64,000 nt of DNA from Paraconexibacter antarcticus (GCF_024220175.1 NZ_CP098502.1:1-64000), one strand, 5' to 3'. Numbered from the stretch's first letter, positions 31,065 through 39,716 are shown. Program-made: numbers and translations. Notes: generated from the sequence alone by a model not told the origin.

Positions 31065-32171
31065 TCAGCGCAGGGCGCCGAGGAGGGCCGCCACGTGCGC
31101 GCGCGTGCAGGCGGCGCCCCCGGCGGCCAGCGGCCGGGCGTTGACGCGGACGTCGAGGAAGGCCCGCTCGCCGGCGTCCGGGTTGCGGGGGAAGGGGTCG
31201 CCGAGGGCCTGGGTCCACAGCCCGCGGACGGGTGTCGCGTCCGCGGGCGCGGCCCACGAGGCCCACGCGCGGTCGCCGGCGGCGTGCTGCCCGAGGGTCA
31301 GGCCGGGACCGGCGGGCGGGAGGAGCGGCCGCAGGTGCTCGCGGACGCCGATCCGCGCCGGCGACCGGTCACCGCCGGCGGACACCGTGAGCGCCGCCGG
31401 ACAGCGGCCGCCCGCGCGCAGCCGCACGACGGGCAGCCGGTGCAGCGCGGTCCGGCCCGTCACCCGCCACCCGCGCGGGAGCGTGAGCCGCAGCGCGAAG
31501 GGCAGCCGGGCGGCGGGGCCCGGCCCGGCTCCCGCCAGGGTCACGATCCCGCTGAAGGGGGGCGGCAGGGGCGCGAGCAGCAGCGCCCGGCGGAGGAAGC
31601 GGGCGAAGGCGGCGGCGCCGCCGAACGTCAGGTGCACGCCGTCGGGCTGGAACCAGTCGGCGTGGCCGGCGCTGTAGCGCACCCAGTCGAGCACCGTCAC
31701 CCGGCCGTCCGCGCGGGCGCCGGCGTCGCGGACGGTCGCCGCGTCCTGCCCGGAGCCGCCGCCGAGCTCGATCGGCGTGACGAGGACGAGCCGGCGGGTG
31801 TGGCCGACGATCGCGAGCGCGGCGCGGATGTCCGCCTTCGTCACCGAGCCGTCGGCGCCGAGGGCGACGACGACCATCGGCGGCAGCCCGTGGTGGTCGC
31901 GCAGGTGCCGCAGGAGCGCGAGGGCCTCGGGGAACTGCCGGCACCCGTGGGCGTTGACGGCGAAGCCCGCCCGGGCGAGCGAGGGCAGCGCGAGCAGCAT
32001 CGTCGAGTCGCCGACGGCCAGCGGCGCCGCCGGGCGGTGGGCGGGACGGGCGGTCTGGACCCCGCCGCAGCCGGCGTGGGCGGACGCGACGGGACCGGCC
32101 GCGAGGAGGACGAGCACGGCGGCGAGGAGCCGGCGCGCGGTGGCCACTGCGGTCGGACGGGGACGGGCCAC
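31065..32171 (-). CDS. secreted SGNH-hydrolase-like protein
   Basis: 368 residues from GTG 32171, which places a signal peptide (ARRLLAAVLVLLAAGPVASAHA) at the start; upstream in-frame sequence is not protein-like. The first half has SGNH features: VGDSTMLL (nucleophile Ser), VVVALGADGS and DGVHLTFGG (Asp/His pair). The second half (about 170 residues) has no motif I recognise. It may be an esterase or acetylhydrolase acting on wall or surface sugars. Divergent from the small Cys-rich gene at 32239. Confidence 0.7.
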   Translation of the reverse strand: MARPRPTAVATARRLLAAVLVLLAAGPVASAHAGCGGVQTARPAHRPAAPLAVGDSTMLLALPSLARAGFAVNAHGCRQFPEALALLRHLRDHHGLPPMVVVALGADGSVTKADIRAALAIVGHTRRLVLVTPIELGGGSGQDAATVRDAGARADGRVTVLDWVRYSAGHADWFQPDGVHLTFGGAAAFARFLRRALLLAPLPPPFSGIVTLAGAGPGPAARLPFALRLTLPRGWRVTGRTALHRLPVVRLRAGGRCPAALTVSAGGDRSPARIGVREHLRPLLPPAGPGLTLGQHAAGDRAWASWAAPADATPVRGLWTQALGDPFPRNPDAGERAFLDVRVNARPLAAGGAACTRAHVAALLGALR

Positions 32172-32238
32172 GGCGCGGATCGTAGGGCGGCGCACCGCGC
32201 ACCGCCACCCGGTCCCGGGCGGGGTAGGGTCCCGGCCC

Positions 32239-32619
32239 ATGAAGCTCGCGTTCCGCCTGTGTGCCGTGGTCTTCGTGCTGACGGCAATGGCCGTCCTGGC
32301 CGGCGCGGCCGCCTCCGGCGCGACGGCCGGGCCGCTGCGCGCGTGCACGCTGGGGGCGCAGGCGTCGCGCCACCTCGGCCCGACGTACGTCACGTCGCTG
32401 AAGGTCCACGACCGGACGTGCACGTTCGCCCGGCAGCTCGTCCGCGCGTACTACCGGTGCCGCGTCGCCCACGGCGGCGTCGCCGGCCGCTGCCCGGCGA
32501 AGGTGCTCGGCTTCGCCTGCCGCGAGACCCGTCAGGGGATCGCTATCCAGTTCGACGCGGTCGTGACGTGCCGCCGCGGCGCGGCGCGCGTGCGGCACAC
32601 CTACACCCAGGACACCTGA
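32239..32619 (+). CDS. small secreted cysteine-rich protein
   Basis: 126 residues, not recognised. A clear signal peptide (KLAFRLCAVVFVLTAMAVLAGAAASGATA) is followed by about 95 residues with six cysteines (ACTLG, RTCTF, YRCRV, RCPAK, FACRE, TCRRG) that could form three disulfides. The mature part is basic. ATG at 32239. It shares a 67-base divergent spacer with the SGNH gene and ends at a strong hairpin. Confidence 0.65.
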   Translation: MKLAFRLCAVVFVLTAMAVLAGAAASGATAGPLRACTLGAQASRHLGPTYVTSLKVHDRTCTFARQLVRAYYRCRVAHGGVAGRCPAKVLGFACRETRQGIAIQFDAVVTCRRGAARVRHTYTQDT

Positions 32620-32624
32620 GCGCC

Positions 32625-32652
32625 CGTCGCCCGGCGAGGACGCCGGGCGACG
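32625..32652. terminator. bidirectional terminator between the secreted protein and fliC
   Basis: CGTCGCCCGGCG and CGCCGGGCGACG form a perfect 12-bp stem with loop AGGA. An outer alternative pairing AGCGCCCG (32619-32626) with CGGGCGCT (32663-32670) also exists. It lies between two convergent genes and probably stops transcription from both sides. Confidence 0.7.
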
Positions 32653-32690
32653 TCCTCGCGGTCGGGCGCTGCGGCCCGGAGGGCCGGCCG

Positions 32691-33503
32691 TCAGCCGCGG
32701 AGCAGCGAGAGCACCGAGTTCGGCGCCTGGTTGGCCTGGGCGAGCATCGCCGTGCCGGCCTGCTGCAGGATCTGGTTCTTCGTGAGCTTCGTCATCTCCT
32801 CGGCCATGTCGACGTCGCGGATGCGCGACTCGGCGGCGGTGAGGTTCTGCTGGGCCGTCGCGGTGACGGTCAGCGTGTGATCGAGGCGGTTCTGCGCCGC
32901 GCCGAAGTCGGCCCGGGCGGACGAGATGGCGTCGATCGCCGAGTCGATCTCGGCGAGGTCGGTGTTGCTGCCCGCCGTGAGCGAGAACGCCGCGGTGCCG
33001 ATGACGGAGCCCAGGCTGATCGTCGCGAGCGAGATCGTCTCGCCGTCGTTCGCGCCGACCTGGAAGGTCACCGAGCCGGTCGAGCCGTCGAGGAGCTTGA
33101 TGCCGTTGAACTGCGAGGAGGTGCCGATGCGCTCGATCTCGGAGGCCAGCTGGTTGACCTCGCTCTGGATCGCGCCCTGGTTGGCGGTGCTCACGGAGCC
33201 GTTCTTGAACTGCACGGCGAGCTCACGGACGCGCTGGAGCATCGAGTGCACCTCGTCCAGGCTGCCTTCCGCCGTCTGGGCGAGGGACTGCCCGTCCTGG
33301 ATGTTGCGCTGTGCCTGCGCGAGACCGCGGATCTGGCCGCGCATCTTCTCGGAGATGCTGAGGCCGGCTGCGTCGTCGGCCGCGCTGTTGATGCGGTAGC
33401 CCGTGGAGAGCTTCTGCATCGACTTGGAGAGGTCGCCGGCGGACTTGTTGACCGCCTGGTGGGCCTGCATCGCGAGCAGGTTGTTCTGAATGCTGAGTGA
33501 CAT
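32691..33503 (-). CDS. fliC: flagellin
   Basis: Filament subunit. The 270-residue protein is essentially only the conserved D0/D1 core: N-terminal SLSIQNNLLAMQAH, RINSAADDAAGLSIS, the central hinge, and C-terminal ESRIRDVDMAEEMTK ending VLSLLRG. The variable surface domains D2/D3 are almost absent, so the filament should be thin and smooth. ATG at 33503 is supported by AAGGAG and by the family N-terminus. The leader carries a CsrA-type site that overlaps the ribosome site. csrA and fliW lie directly upstream on the same strand. Confidence 0.97.
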   Translation of the reverse strand: MSLSIQNNLLAMQAHQAVNKSAGDLSKSMQKLSTGYRINSAADDAAGLSISEKMRGQIRGLAQAQRNIQDGQSLAQTAEGSLDEVHSMLQRVRELAVQFKNGSVSTANQGAIQSEVNQLASEIERIGTSSQFNGIKLLDGSTGSVTFQVGANDGETISLATISLGSVIGTAAFSLTAGSNTDLAEIDSAIDAISSARADFGAAQNRLDHTLTVTATAQQNLTAAESRIRDVDMAEEMTKLTKNQILQQAGTAMLAQANQAPNSVLSLLRG

Positions 33504-33506
33504 CGT

Positions 33507-33527
33507 GTCTCCAGCTCCTTCCGTGGA
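33507..33527 (-). promoter_or_regulatory. CsrA-type site over the fliC ribosome site
   Basis: On the minus strand the leader reads TCCACGGAAGGAGCTGGAG and then ACACG before the ATG. CACGGAAG (33518-33525) fits the CsrA/RsmE consensus CANGGANG, here closed by only three pairs (TCC/GGA). The Shine-Dalgarno AGGAG (33515-33519) and a third GGA overlap or follow it, the arrangement known from the hag leader of Bacillus subtilis. Confidence 0.6.
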
Positions 33528-33630
33528 TGCCCCGCGCCGACGCTGGTGACGGGCGGGAGAGGTTGACGTGGGACGGATCGGGTCCCGTCGGCCGGACCGG
33601 CTGCGCCGGTACGGCCGTGGTGGTGCGGTG

Positions 33631-33894
33631 CTACGGGTGCTTCTGACCGCCGGGCGGGGCGGCTTCCTGCGACGGCGTGGTGGTGAGCTCCTCGGGGAGC
33701 TGGCCCGGGTCGGCCTTCGCGGCGGCGGCGTTCTCGGCCTTGACCGCGCTGTAGATCTCCTCGCGGTAGACCGGGACGGCCTTCGGCGCCTCGATGCCGA
33801 TGCGGACACTCGATCCGCTCACCTCGATGATCTCGACGACGATGTCGTCACCGATCATCAGCTTCTCTCCGACGCGGCGGGTGATGATGAGCAT
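33631..33894 (-). CDS. csrA: carbon storage regulator CsrA
   Basis: RNA-binding translational regulator; in Gram-positive flagellates it blocks flagellin translation until FliW removes it. The 87-residue protein has the canonical core [21 protein letters not shown], with the RNA-contact [18 protein letters not shown] segment, and a longer than usual Ala/Pro-rich C-terminal tail (about 27 residues). ATG at 33894. It is flanked by fliW and fliC, which is the classic FliW-CsrA-flagellin setting. Confidence 0.95.
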   Translation of the reverse strand: MLIITRRVGEKLMIGDDIVVEIIEVSGSSVRIGIEAPKAVPVYREEIYSAVKAENAAAAKADPGQLPEELTTTPSQEAAPPGGQKHP

Positions 33895-33917
33895 GGGGCG
33901 AGCGTACCGACCGGAAG

Positions 33918-34376
33918 TCAGGCTGCTGCGACGCCGGCGGCGCCCGAAGTGGCGACGTCGGTGAACAGCGGAGCGCGGACCGGAGCGTCCGGCGCCTGGT
34001 TGATGACCTGGTGGCCACGCCCGTCCGCGATGAGGATCGGGGCGGCGAGGTTCGCGCAGAAGTCCTCGAGGGATTCGGCGGCGCGGACGGTGACGTACAC
34101 GGAGGTGGCGGTCGCGTCGTCGATGCCGATGCGCGCGGCCTCCTCGTCGGAGAGCTCCACCTCGTAGGCCGAGAAGAAGCGCCACGGGTTCGTGACGGGG
34201 ATCGCCAGCTCCGGGTCGTCCATCGAGTGCAGCCAGACGAAGGTCGCGTCGTCGTCGCGGGCGAGCAGCGCGTAGTGGGAGCCCGCGAGACCGATGAGTC
34301 CCGTCGGGAACTCGAGGACGGCCTCCTCGGGGATCTCCAGGCGCCCGAAGCGGGTGCTGTGCAGGGTCACGGACAT
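33918..34376 (-). CDS. fliW: flagellar assembly factor FliW
   Basis: Antagonist of CsrA that also binds flagellin: when flagellin is secreted, free FliW releases the fliC mRNA from CsrA. Conserved motifs: the ring-start [34 protein letters not shown] and a C-terminal VINQ segment. 152 residues is typical. It precedes csrA by 23 bases and follows flgL with 50 bases between. Confidence 0.95.
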   Translation of the reverse strand: MSVTLHSTRFGRLEIPEEAVLEFPTGLIGLAGSHYALLARDDDATFVWLHSMDDPELAIPVTNPWRFFSAYEVELSDEEAARIGIDDATATSVYVTVRAAESLEDFCANLAAPILIADGRGHQVINQAPDAPVRAPLFTDVATSGAAGVAAA

Positions 34377-34392
34377 GGGATGGTGGGTCCTT

Positions 34393-34419
34393 CTGTCGGG
34401 GGTCGTTCGTACGGGGTGA
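34393..34419 (-). promoter_or_regulatory. weak candidate FliA promoter of fliW-csrA
   Basis: TCAC, 15 bases, CCCGACAG on the minus strand: the same spacing as the better FliA sites but one mismatch in the -35 and three in the -10 relative to GCCGACCA. The -10 ends 16 bases before the fliW ATG. Confidence 0.3.
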
Positions 34420-34426
34420 TCGGCCG

Positions 34427-35320
34427 CTAGTGCAGGAAGTCCAGCAGGGACGGCTGCATGATCGACGAGGCGCTCTTGAGCGCCGCCTGGTAGGCGGTCG
34501 ACTGGGCGGAGAGGTGCATGAGCGACGCGGCGAGGTCGGCCGACTCGGTGGAGTCGTTCGCCTTCGCGACCGTCGTCGCGGCATCGGTGAGCCGGGAGGC
34601 CGCGGCGTCGAGCCGGTTCTGCGTGGCGCCGACGCCGGCCTGCACGGAGGTCACCGCGTCGAGGTTCGCGTCGAGGGCCTGCAGGTCGGTCGTGCCGAGG
34701 GCGTTCACGTTGTTCGCGCTCAGGTGCGCCTGGATGTTCCGGAGCGTGTCGAGGAGCTTGCCGTCCCCGCCGCCGCTGCCGAAGACCTGCGCGCCGGTCG
34801 TGTTCACCGGCACCGAGACGCCGGGCCCGATCGAGCGGGCGATCGTGCCGTTGTCGCCGGCGTAGGCGTCGCTCGCACCCGCCGTGTAGGGCGGGGCCGT
34901 CGTCGCGGTGCCCCCGAAGATGTAGGAGTCGCCGACCTTCGCGTTCGCGGAGCTCTTCACCGACTCGATGAGCTGGCCGATCTCGGCGGCGATCGCGGCG
35001 CGGCCGGCCGTCGTCGTGGCGCCGTTGGCGCCCTGCACGGTGAGCTCCTTCACCCGGTGCATGACGTCGGTCACCTGGGAGAGCGCGGAGTCGGTCGCGG
35101 AGACCCAGTTCCCGGCGTCGGAGACGGACTGCTGGTCGCGGGCGATGCCGGCCATGTCCGCACGCTGGCGCAGGGCGTCCGCGGTGCCGAGCGGGTCGTC
35201 GCTCGCCTGGGAGATCCGGCGGCCGGTCGACACCTGCGACTGGAGGGTCGCGAGCCGCGTCTGCGAGGCCTGGAGGTCCGCGAGGATCCGCGAGGTCATC
35301 GCCTGGGTGGTGATGCGCAT
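34427..35320 (-). CDS. flgL: flagellar hook-filament junction protein FlgL
   Basis: Second junction protein (HAP3) between hook and filament. The 297-residue protein is flagellin-like at both ends ([16 protein letters not shown] at the N-terminus, [23 protein letters not shown] at the C-terminus) and has the FlgL-typical [24 protein letters not shown] at 35320 lies two bases after the flgK stop, so the pair is co-translated. Confidence 0.94.
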   Translation of the reverse strand: MRITTQAMTSRILADLQASQTRLATLQSQVSTGRRISQASDDPLGTADALRQRADMAGIARDQQSVSDAGNWVSATDSALSQVTDVMHRVKELTVQGANGATTTAGRAAIAAEIGQLIESVKSSANAKVGDSYIFGGTATTAPPYTAGASDAYAGDNGTIARSIGPGVSVPVNTTGAQVFGSGGGDGKLLDTLRNIQAHLSANNVNALGTTDLQALDANLDAVTSVQAGVGATQNRLDAAASRLTDAATTVAKANDSTESADLAASLMHLSAQSTAYQAALKSASSIMQPSLLDFLH

Positions 35321-35322
35321 CG

Positions 35323-36633
35323 CTACAGCCCGACCTTCCCGGTGCGGTTGATGAGCGTGTCGAGCATCTGGTCCATCGTCGAGAGCGCGCGCGACGCGGC
35401 CTGGTAGCCGCGCTGGAACTTGAGCATGTCGGTGAGCTCCTCGTCGAGGCTCACGCCACCGACCGCCTGGCGGCGCTGGTCGGCCGCGTCGGAGAGGGCG
35501 CTCGCCGTGTCGGACCGGCGCTGCGCGTCCGCGGCCCCGGCGCCCATGTCGCGGATGAGGCCGGCGTAGGCGGTCTGGGCGGCCCCGCCGCGCTGGCCGG
35601 CGAGCTGCAGGGCGAGGTCGTTCGCGCCCGCGGCGCCGGTCGAGCCGGCGGCGACGGTCGCGGAGGTCCCGACGACGGCGAGCGTCGCGGCCGTCGTGCC
35701 GGACCAGAAGGCGCTCGGCTGGACCGCGTTCGTGCTCGTCGTCAGCGCGCTCGCGACCGTGTCGAGGTCGCTCCGGAAGGCGCCGATGGTGCCGGCCGGG
35801 CTGCCGAGGTCGATGAGCGCGCCGAGCGACCCGCCGGCCGCGGCGGTGAGCGTCTGCGGCCAGGTGACGGTGGTGTCGTTGACGAGCGGGGAGGCGGCGT
35901 CTCCGAACTGGACGCTGATCGACCCGTTGCCGAGGTCGGTCGTCGACACCTGGCCGAGCTTCGAGAGCTGGTCCAGGAGGACGTCGCGCCGGTCGAGCAG
36001 GTCGTTCGGGGACTGGCCGCCGGCGACCGCGTTCTTGATCGACGCGTTGAGCTGGGAGATCTCGGCGGCCGCGGACTGGACCGGGCCCTGCGGGCCGACC
36101 TGCTGGGTGTACTCGCTCGTCGCCGTCGTCTGGATCTGGGCCAGGCCCGTGTCGAGCTGGTTGATCGCGGTCGCGAGCGACTGCGCGTTGCCGACGAGCG
36201 AGGCCTTCGCGGACGTCGACTCGGGGTGGTCGGCGACGTCCTGCCACGAGGCGTAGTACTTGGAGAGCAGCGCGTTGATCCCGGTGTCCGACGGCTCGCC
36301 GGCGAGGTCCTGCGCCTGGCCGAGCGCCTGGGTCTGCGTCGAGGCCTGGCCGGAGAGCATCTGCTGGGCGCGGTACTGCAGGTCGCCGAACGCCTCGCGC
36401 AGGCGGGTGATGCCCTGCAGGTCGACACCCTGGCCGAGCTGGACGCCGCCGCCCATCGACGTGACGCCCGCGGGGATCGTGTACGGCGTCGCCGCCGAGA
36501 GGTCCACGCGCTGGCGCGTGTAGCCGACGGTGTTGACGTTCGCGATGTTGTGCGCGGTCGTGTCGAGCGCCGCCTGCTGCGCCTGGAGGGCGCGGAGGGA
36601 GGTCTGCAGTCCGCTGAAGGCCGAGATCGTCAT
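35323..36633 (-). CDS. flgK: flagellar hook-associated protein FlgK
   Basis: First junction protein (HAP1). The 436-residue protein has the rod/hook N-terminal motif LDTTAHNIANVNTVGYTRQRV, a central variable part and the C-terminal EELTDMLKFQRGYQAASRALS helix shared with hook proteins. Slightly short for FlgK (often 450-650), because the variable domains are compact. It follows flgN by 3 bases and is coupled to flgL. Confidence 0.94.
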   Translation of the reverse strand: MTISAFSGLQTSLRALQAQQAALDTTAHNIANVNTVGYTRQRVDLSAATPYTIPAGVTSMGGGVQLGQGVDLQGITRLREAFGDLQYRAQQMLSGQASTQTQALGQAQDLAGEPSDTGINALLSKYYASWQDVADHPESTSAKASLVGNAQSLATAINQLDTGLAQIQTTATSEYTQQVGPQGPVQSAAAEISQLNASIKNAVAGGQSPNDLLDRRDVLLDQLSKLGQVSTTDLGNGSISVQFGDAASPLVNDTTVTWPQTLTAAAGGSLGALIDLGSPAGTIGAFRSDLDTVASALTTSTNAVQPSAFWSGTTAATLAVVGTSATVAAGSTGAAGANDLALQLAGQRGGAAQTAYAGLIRDMGAGAADAQRRSDTASALSDAADQRRQAVGGVSLDEELTDMLKFQRGYQAASRALSTMDQMLDTLINRTGKVGL

Positions 36634-36636
36634 CGT

Positions 36637-37200
36637 CTAGGCCTGCAGGTCGAGGCCGCGGAGGACGGAGCCGGAGGTCCGGCTACCGAAGGGCGTCGCC
36701 CGGGCGGTGGGCGCGCCGGGGCGGCCGTACGTCTCGCCCGCGTCGTCGGCGCCGCCGCCGGTGAGCATGCGCGTGAGGTGCTCGACGAACGCGAGCTCCT
36801 GCTTCATGAGCACGCGGTTGGTCTGGTGCTGGCGCTGGAGCTCGGCGAGCGTGCCGCGCAGCTGGGCCGAGCGCTCGCGGGCCTCGCGGGCGGTCGCGGG
36901 ATCGAGGAGCGTCGCGAGGGCGTCGAGCGTGACGGTGTGCGGCGGGATGCCGAGCAGGCCGGCCGCGTGGGTGAGGAGGACGGTGCGCTCGCGCTCGAGG
37001 CGGCCGCGGCGCTCGGACTCGGCCTGCATGTCGGCCATGCGGGTGAGGACGCCCTCGACGTCGCGACCGCGGATGGCGCGGTACTGCGCGATGCAGGCCT
37101 GCAGCAGGGCGGACGCCGACTCGAGCTGCACCTGGAGGTGGAGCAGGACGGCGTCGCCGAGCGGCGAGCGCGCGGGGGCGGCGAGGGCGACCGAGCTCAT
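36637..37200 (-). CDS. flgN: FlgN-type flagellar export chaperone
   Basis: Probable chaperone of FlgK and FlgL. The 187-residue protein is helical and coiled-coil rich (SALLQACIAQYRAIRGRD, RERSAQLRGTLAELQRQHQTNRVLMKQELAFVEHL in two stretches), with the FlgN-type KQEL segment near the end, and stands directly upstream of flgK, the normal place for flgN. The Ala/Gly/Arg-rich tail is not conserved. ATG at 37200 overlaps the stop of the small gene upstream (ATGA). Confidence 0.8.
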   Translation of the reverse strand: MSSVALAAPARSPLGDAVLLHLQVQLESASALLQACIAQYRAIRGRDVEGVLTRMADMQAESERRGRLERERTVLLTHAAGLLGIPPHTVTLDALATLLDPATAREARERSAQLRGTLAELQRQHQTNRVLMKQELAFVEHLTRMLTGGGADDAGETYGRPGAPTARATPFGSRTSGSVLRGLDLQA

Positions 37201-37418
37201 CGGGCGCTCCGCGGGGTGGTCTTCGTCCCGGCGAGGGCGTCGGCGAGGACGTCGGTGAAGAGCGAGCCGTACGTGTCGGCGGCGGTCGATGCGGTCGAGT
37301 CCCCGCCGGTGTCGTCGGTGCTGTCGGTGGCCTGCGGCTTCGCGCTCGCCCACAGCTGCTTGGCGACCTCGCCGGCGAGCATGCGCTGGACGGCCGGATC
37401 GATGGCGGGGATGCTCAT
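37197..37418 (-). CDS. small protein upstream of flgN, rod-binding-like
   Basis: 73 residues, not recognised with certainty. The C-terminal SLFTDVLADALAG resembles the helix of FlgJ-type rod-binding domains (LFxxxLxDAL), and the position between flgG and flgN is where flgJ often stands; there is no muramidase domain. The N-terminus has VQRMLAGEVAKQLW, the middle is Thr/Ser/Asp-rich. The ATGA overlap with flgN supports it being translated. Confidence 0.55.
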   Translation of the reverse strand: MSIPAIDPAVQRMLAGEVAKQLWASAKPQATDSTDDTGGDSTASTAADTYGSLFTDVLADALAGTKTTPRSAR

Positions 37419-37473
37419 CGCTCGATGTTGCCGACCACGGCAATGACGGAGGACAGGGGCTGCGGTCGTGTGC

Positions 37474-38211
37474 TCATCGCTTGATGCCGTTCGCGATCTC
37501 GGCGAGCTGGTCCTGGTAGGTGATGGCCTTGCTCGCGAGCTCGAAGCCGCGCTGCGCGTCCATCAGGTCGACCATCGCGGTCGAGAGGTCCACGTTCGAG
37601 GCCTCCAGGGAGCCCTGGGTGACGACCGTCGACTTCGGGGCGGTGCCCGCGGCGCCGGAGGCGGCCGTAGCAGTGAAGGTGTTGTCCGGGCCGCCGGCGA
37701 GGGCGCTCGGGTTCGGGACGGTGACGATGCGCAGCGCGCCGAGCGCCCGGCCGTTCGCGCTCACGGTGCCGTCGGCGCCGATCTTCACGGCGGACGCGTC
37801 CGTGCCGGCCGGCAGCGTGATCACCGGGCTGACGAGGAGGCCGGCGACGGTGGTGAGCCGGCCCTTGTCGTCGGTGCGCAGCTCGCCGTCGCGGGTCATG
37901 GCGGGCTTGCCGTCGCGCCCGGTGACCGCGATGAACCCGGCCCCCTGCAGCGCGACGTCGAGCGGCTGGCCGGTGAGCTTCAGCTGGCCCTGGCCCTGGC
38001 TGCGACCGACCATCGCGGCGGCGGCGCCGGAGCCGAGGAGGACGTCCTGGGTGCCGCCGCGCCCGGCGGCCTGGTAGGCGAGGTCACGGAAGGCGACGCG
38101 GACGTGCTTGTACCCGGTCGTGTTCGTGTTCGCGAGGTCGGAGCTCGCCGCGTCGATGCGCTGCTGCTGTGCCGCCATGCCTGCGGCGGCGGTGTACATG
38201 CCTTGAAGCAC
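37474..38211 (-). CDS. flgG: flagellar rod protein FlgG
   Basis: Distal rod protein family. The 245-residue product has the rod N-terminus LQGMYTAAAGMAAQQQRIDAASSDLANTNTTGYK, the central PLDVALQGAGFIAV fold and the C-terminal VDLSTAMVDLMDAQRGFELASKAI helix (segments of one conserved domain set). FlgF and FlgG are alike; the VDLSTAMVDLM motif and size favour FlgG here. A FliA-type promoter lies 76 bases upstream. Confidence 0.85.
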   Translation of the reverse strand: MLQGMYTAAAGMAAQQQRIDAASSDLANTNTTGYKHVRVAFRDLAYQAAGRGGTQDVLLGSGAAAAMVGRSQGQGQLKLTGQPLDVALQGAGFIAVTGRDGKPAMTRDGELRTDDKGRLTTVAGLLVSPVITLPAGTDASAVKIGADGTVSANGRALGALRIVTVPNPSALAGGPDNTFTATAASGAAGTAPKSTVVTQGSLEASNVDLSTAMVDLMDAQRGFELASKAITYQDQLAEIANGIKR

Positions 38212-38287
38212 GTCCGGTCTCCTCGATGGGGTGGAGCACCTGACTTCCGCTGAGCGGTCCGGTCGGTGGGCTCCTGGTCAGCCGGGA

Positions 38288-38314
38288 TAGTCGGCCTGTG
38301 GCGCTCGGGGTTGA
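38288..38314 (-). promoter_or_regulatory. FliA (sigma-28) promoter of flgG
   Basis: Minus strand: CTCAA at the -35 (TCAA 38311-38314), a 15-base spacer, and GCCGACTA at 38288-38295. Sigma-28 consensus is TAAA-N15-GCCGATAA. The -10 ends 76 bases before the flgG ATG. Confidence 0.7.
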
Positions 38315-38334
38315 GCGGCGCCTGGCCGATTGGT

Positions 38335-39024
38335 CTAGCCGTTGAGCGATCCGACCTGGGTCGCCGCCTGGTGCAGGGTGGTGTCGATCGTCGTGATCGC
38401 CCGCTGAGAGGCCTCGAAGGCGCGCAGCGAGGCCATCATGTCGATCATCGTGTGGGCCGAGTCCACGCCGGAGCCCTCGAGGTAGCCCGTGCGGGCGACC
38501 CCGGTGGCGGCGCCGGTCGCGGTACCGGAGAAGATCGCGTCGCCCTGCTTCTTGGGGCCCGTGACGGCGAAGACGCCGATCGCCGTGGCCGGGACGGTGC
38601 CGTCGGCGGCGAGCTTGACCGGCTGCCGGTTCGGCCCGAGCACGGGGTTGCCGAGCTGGTCGACGAGCGTGCCGTTCGGCCCCGAGGTGAAGGAGCCGTC
38701 GCGCGTGAAGCGCACGCCGGCGCCGGTCTGGACGGCGAAGAAGCCCTCGCCCTGGATGCCGACGTCGAGCGGCTCGTCGGTCTGCTTGAGGGCGGCGGGG
38801 CGCAGGTCGGTGCGGTACTTCGTGATCTCGCTGCCGAAGCCGAGCGGGCCGATCGTCTGCCCGGTCCGCGAGTTCGACAGGAGCATGTCGCCGAAGGACT
38901 TCTGGCTCACGCGGTCGGCCTTGTAGCCGGCGGTCGAGACGTTCACCAGGTCGTTCGCGAGCTGGTCCTGCCGGGTCTGCTCGGCGAGCATCCCGGAGGC
39001 GGCGATGTAGAGACCACGGTCCAT
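38335..39024 (-). CDS. flgF: flagellar rod protein FlgF
   Basis: Proximal rod protein family. The 229-residue protein starts DRGLYIAASGMLAEQTRQ and has the DLVNVSTAGYKAD motif, EPLDVGIQGEGFFAV and a C-terminal MIDMMASLRAFEASQRAI helix. Starting with DRGLY and being slightly shorter, it is the FlgF-like partner of the downstream flgG. ATG at 39024 lies only 8 bases after a FliA-type -10, so translation may be leaderless. Confidence 0.83.
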   Translation of the reverse strand: MDRGLYIAASGMLAEQTRQDQLANDLVNVSTAGYKADRVSQKSFGDMLLSNSRTGQTIGPLGFGSEITKYRTDLRPAALKQTDEPLDVGIQGEGFFAVQTGAGVRFTRDGSFTSGPNGTLVDQLGNPVLGPNRQPVKLAADGTVPATAIGVFAVTGPKKQGDAIFSGTATGAATGVARTGYLEGSGVDSAHTMIDMMASLRAFEASQRAITTIDTTLHQAATQVGSLNG

Positions 39025-39032
39025 GGCCCGGG

Positions 39033-39059
39033 TTCTCGGCGTGCCGGACGGCCGCTTGA
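39033..39059 (-). promoter_or_regulatory. FliA (sigma-28) promoter of flgF
   Basis: Minus strand: CCTCAAG at the -35 (TCAA 39056-39059), 15-base spacer, GCCGAGAA at 39033-39040 (7 of 8 to GCCGATAA). The start codon follows after 8 bases, so the transcript should begin at or within a base or two of the ATG. Confidence 0.75.
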
Positions 39060-39071
39060 GGTCGCTGGACG

Positions 39072-39716
39072 ATGGTCGATGACCGGGGGGTGTCCGTCGT
39101 CTCCGCCCAGATCGCCGTCGACCTCATCCTCCTGCGCACCGCGATCGGCGACGCGCCGCTGCGGCCCGGGATGGTGCTCGCCGGGCGGGTGGCCGAGCGC
39201 AGCGGCGAGCACGGGCTGCTGATGCTGCGGGGGACGCCGGTCGTCGCCCAGCTCCCGCCCGAGCTCGCCGCCGGCACCCGGGTGCGGCTGCAGGTCGCCG
39301 AGGCGACGGCGGACCGCGTGCTGCTCCAGGTCCTGCCCGAGGCGCCGGCACCCGCCGCCTCCGCGCCGGCCGCGACCTCCGCGCCCGTCACCCCGCCGGT
39401 GCTCGTCCCGCTCCCCGGCGGTCTCACCGCCCAGGTCCGCGTCGAGCCGGACGGATCGGGCTCGCGGCCGGAGGGCGCCGCCGGTCGCGGCGGGGGCCCG
39501 GGCGCGGTGTGGCTGCGCCTGGACTCCGCCGAGCTCGGCCGCCTCGACGTGCGCGTCGACGCGCTCTCCTGCGCCGTCGCGGTGAGCGCCGGCCCCCCGG
39601 CCGACGCGGCCCGCGCCGCCCTGCCCGCCCTTCGCGAGGCGCTCGCCCGCGCGGTCGGCCGCCCGCTGCTCGTCACCCTCCACCCGCGGACGCAGGCGCT
39701 CGATGTCAGCGCCTGA
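39072..39716 (+). CDS. FliK-like hook-length control protein
   Basis: 214 residues resembling short FliK-like proteins: an N-terminal segment LRPGMVLAGRVAERSGEHGLLMLRG and LPPELAAGTRVRLQVAE (the same layout as proteins called YlqG or FliK-like), an Ala/Pro-rich linker, and a C-terminal domain with VWLRLDSAELGRLDVRVDA, similar to the substrate-switch domain of FliK. It overlaps the FlhB-tail-like gene that follows. Start uncertain: ATG 39072 or GTG 39090. A full-size fliK exists at 60988. Confidence 0.65.
   Translation: MVDDRGVSVVSAQIAVDLILLRTAIGDAPLRPGMVLAGRVAERSGEHGLLMLRGTPVVAQLPPELAAGTRVRLQVAEATADRVLLQVLPEAPAPAASAPAATSAPVTPPVLVPLPGGLTAQVRVEPDGSGSRPEGAAGRGGGPGAVWLRLDSAELGRLDVRVDALSCAVAVSAGPPADAARAALPALREALARAVGRPLLVTLHPRTQALDVSA

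Noticed and set aside
33560..33610. FliA promoter for fliC (TACC-N15-GCCGACGG on the minus strand)
   Set aside because: The -35 has one match of four to TCAA; too weak beside the other sites. The fliC promoter was not identified.
37411..37437. GCCGACCA on the plus strand upstream of flgG's end
   Set aside because: No TCAA-like -35 at 15 bases (ATGC instead), and no plus-strand gene follows.
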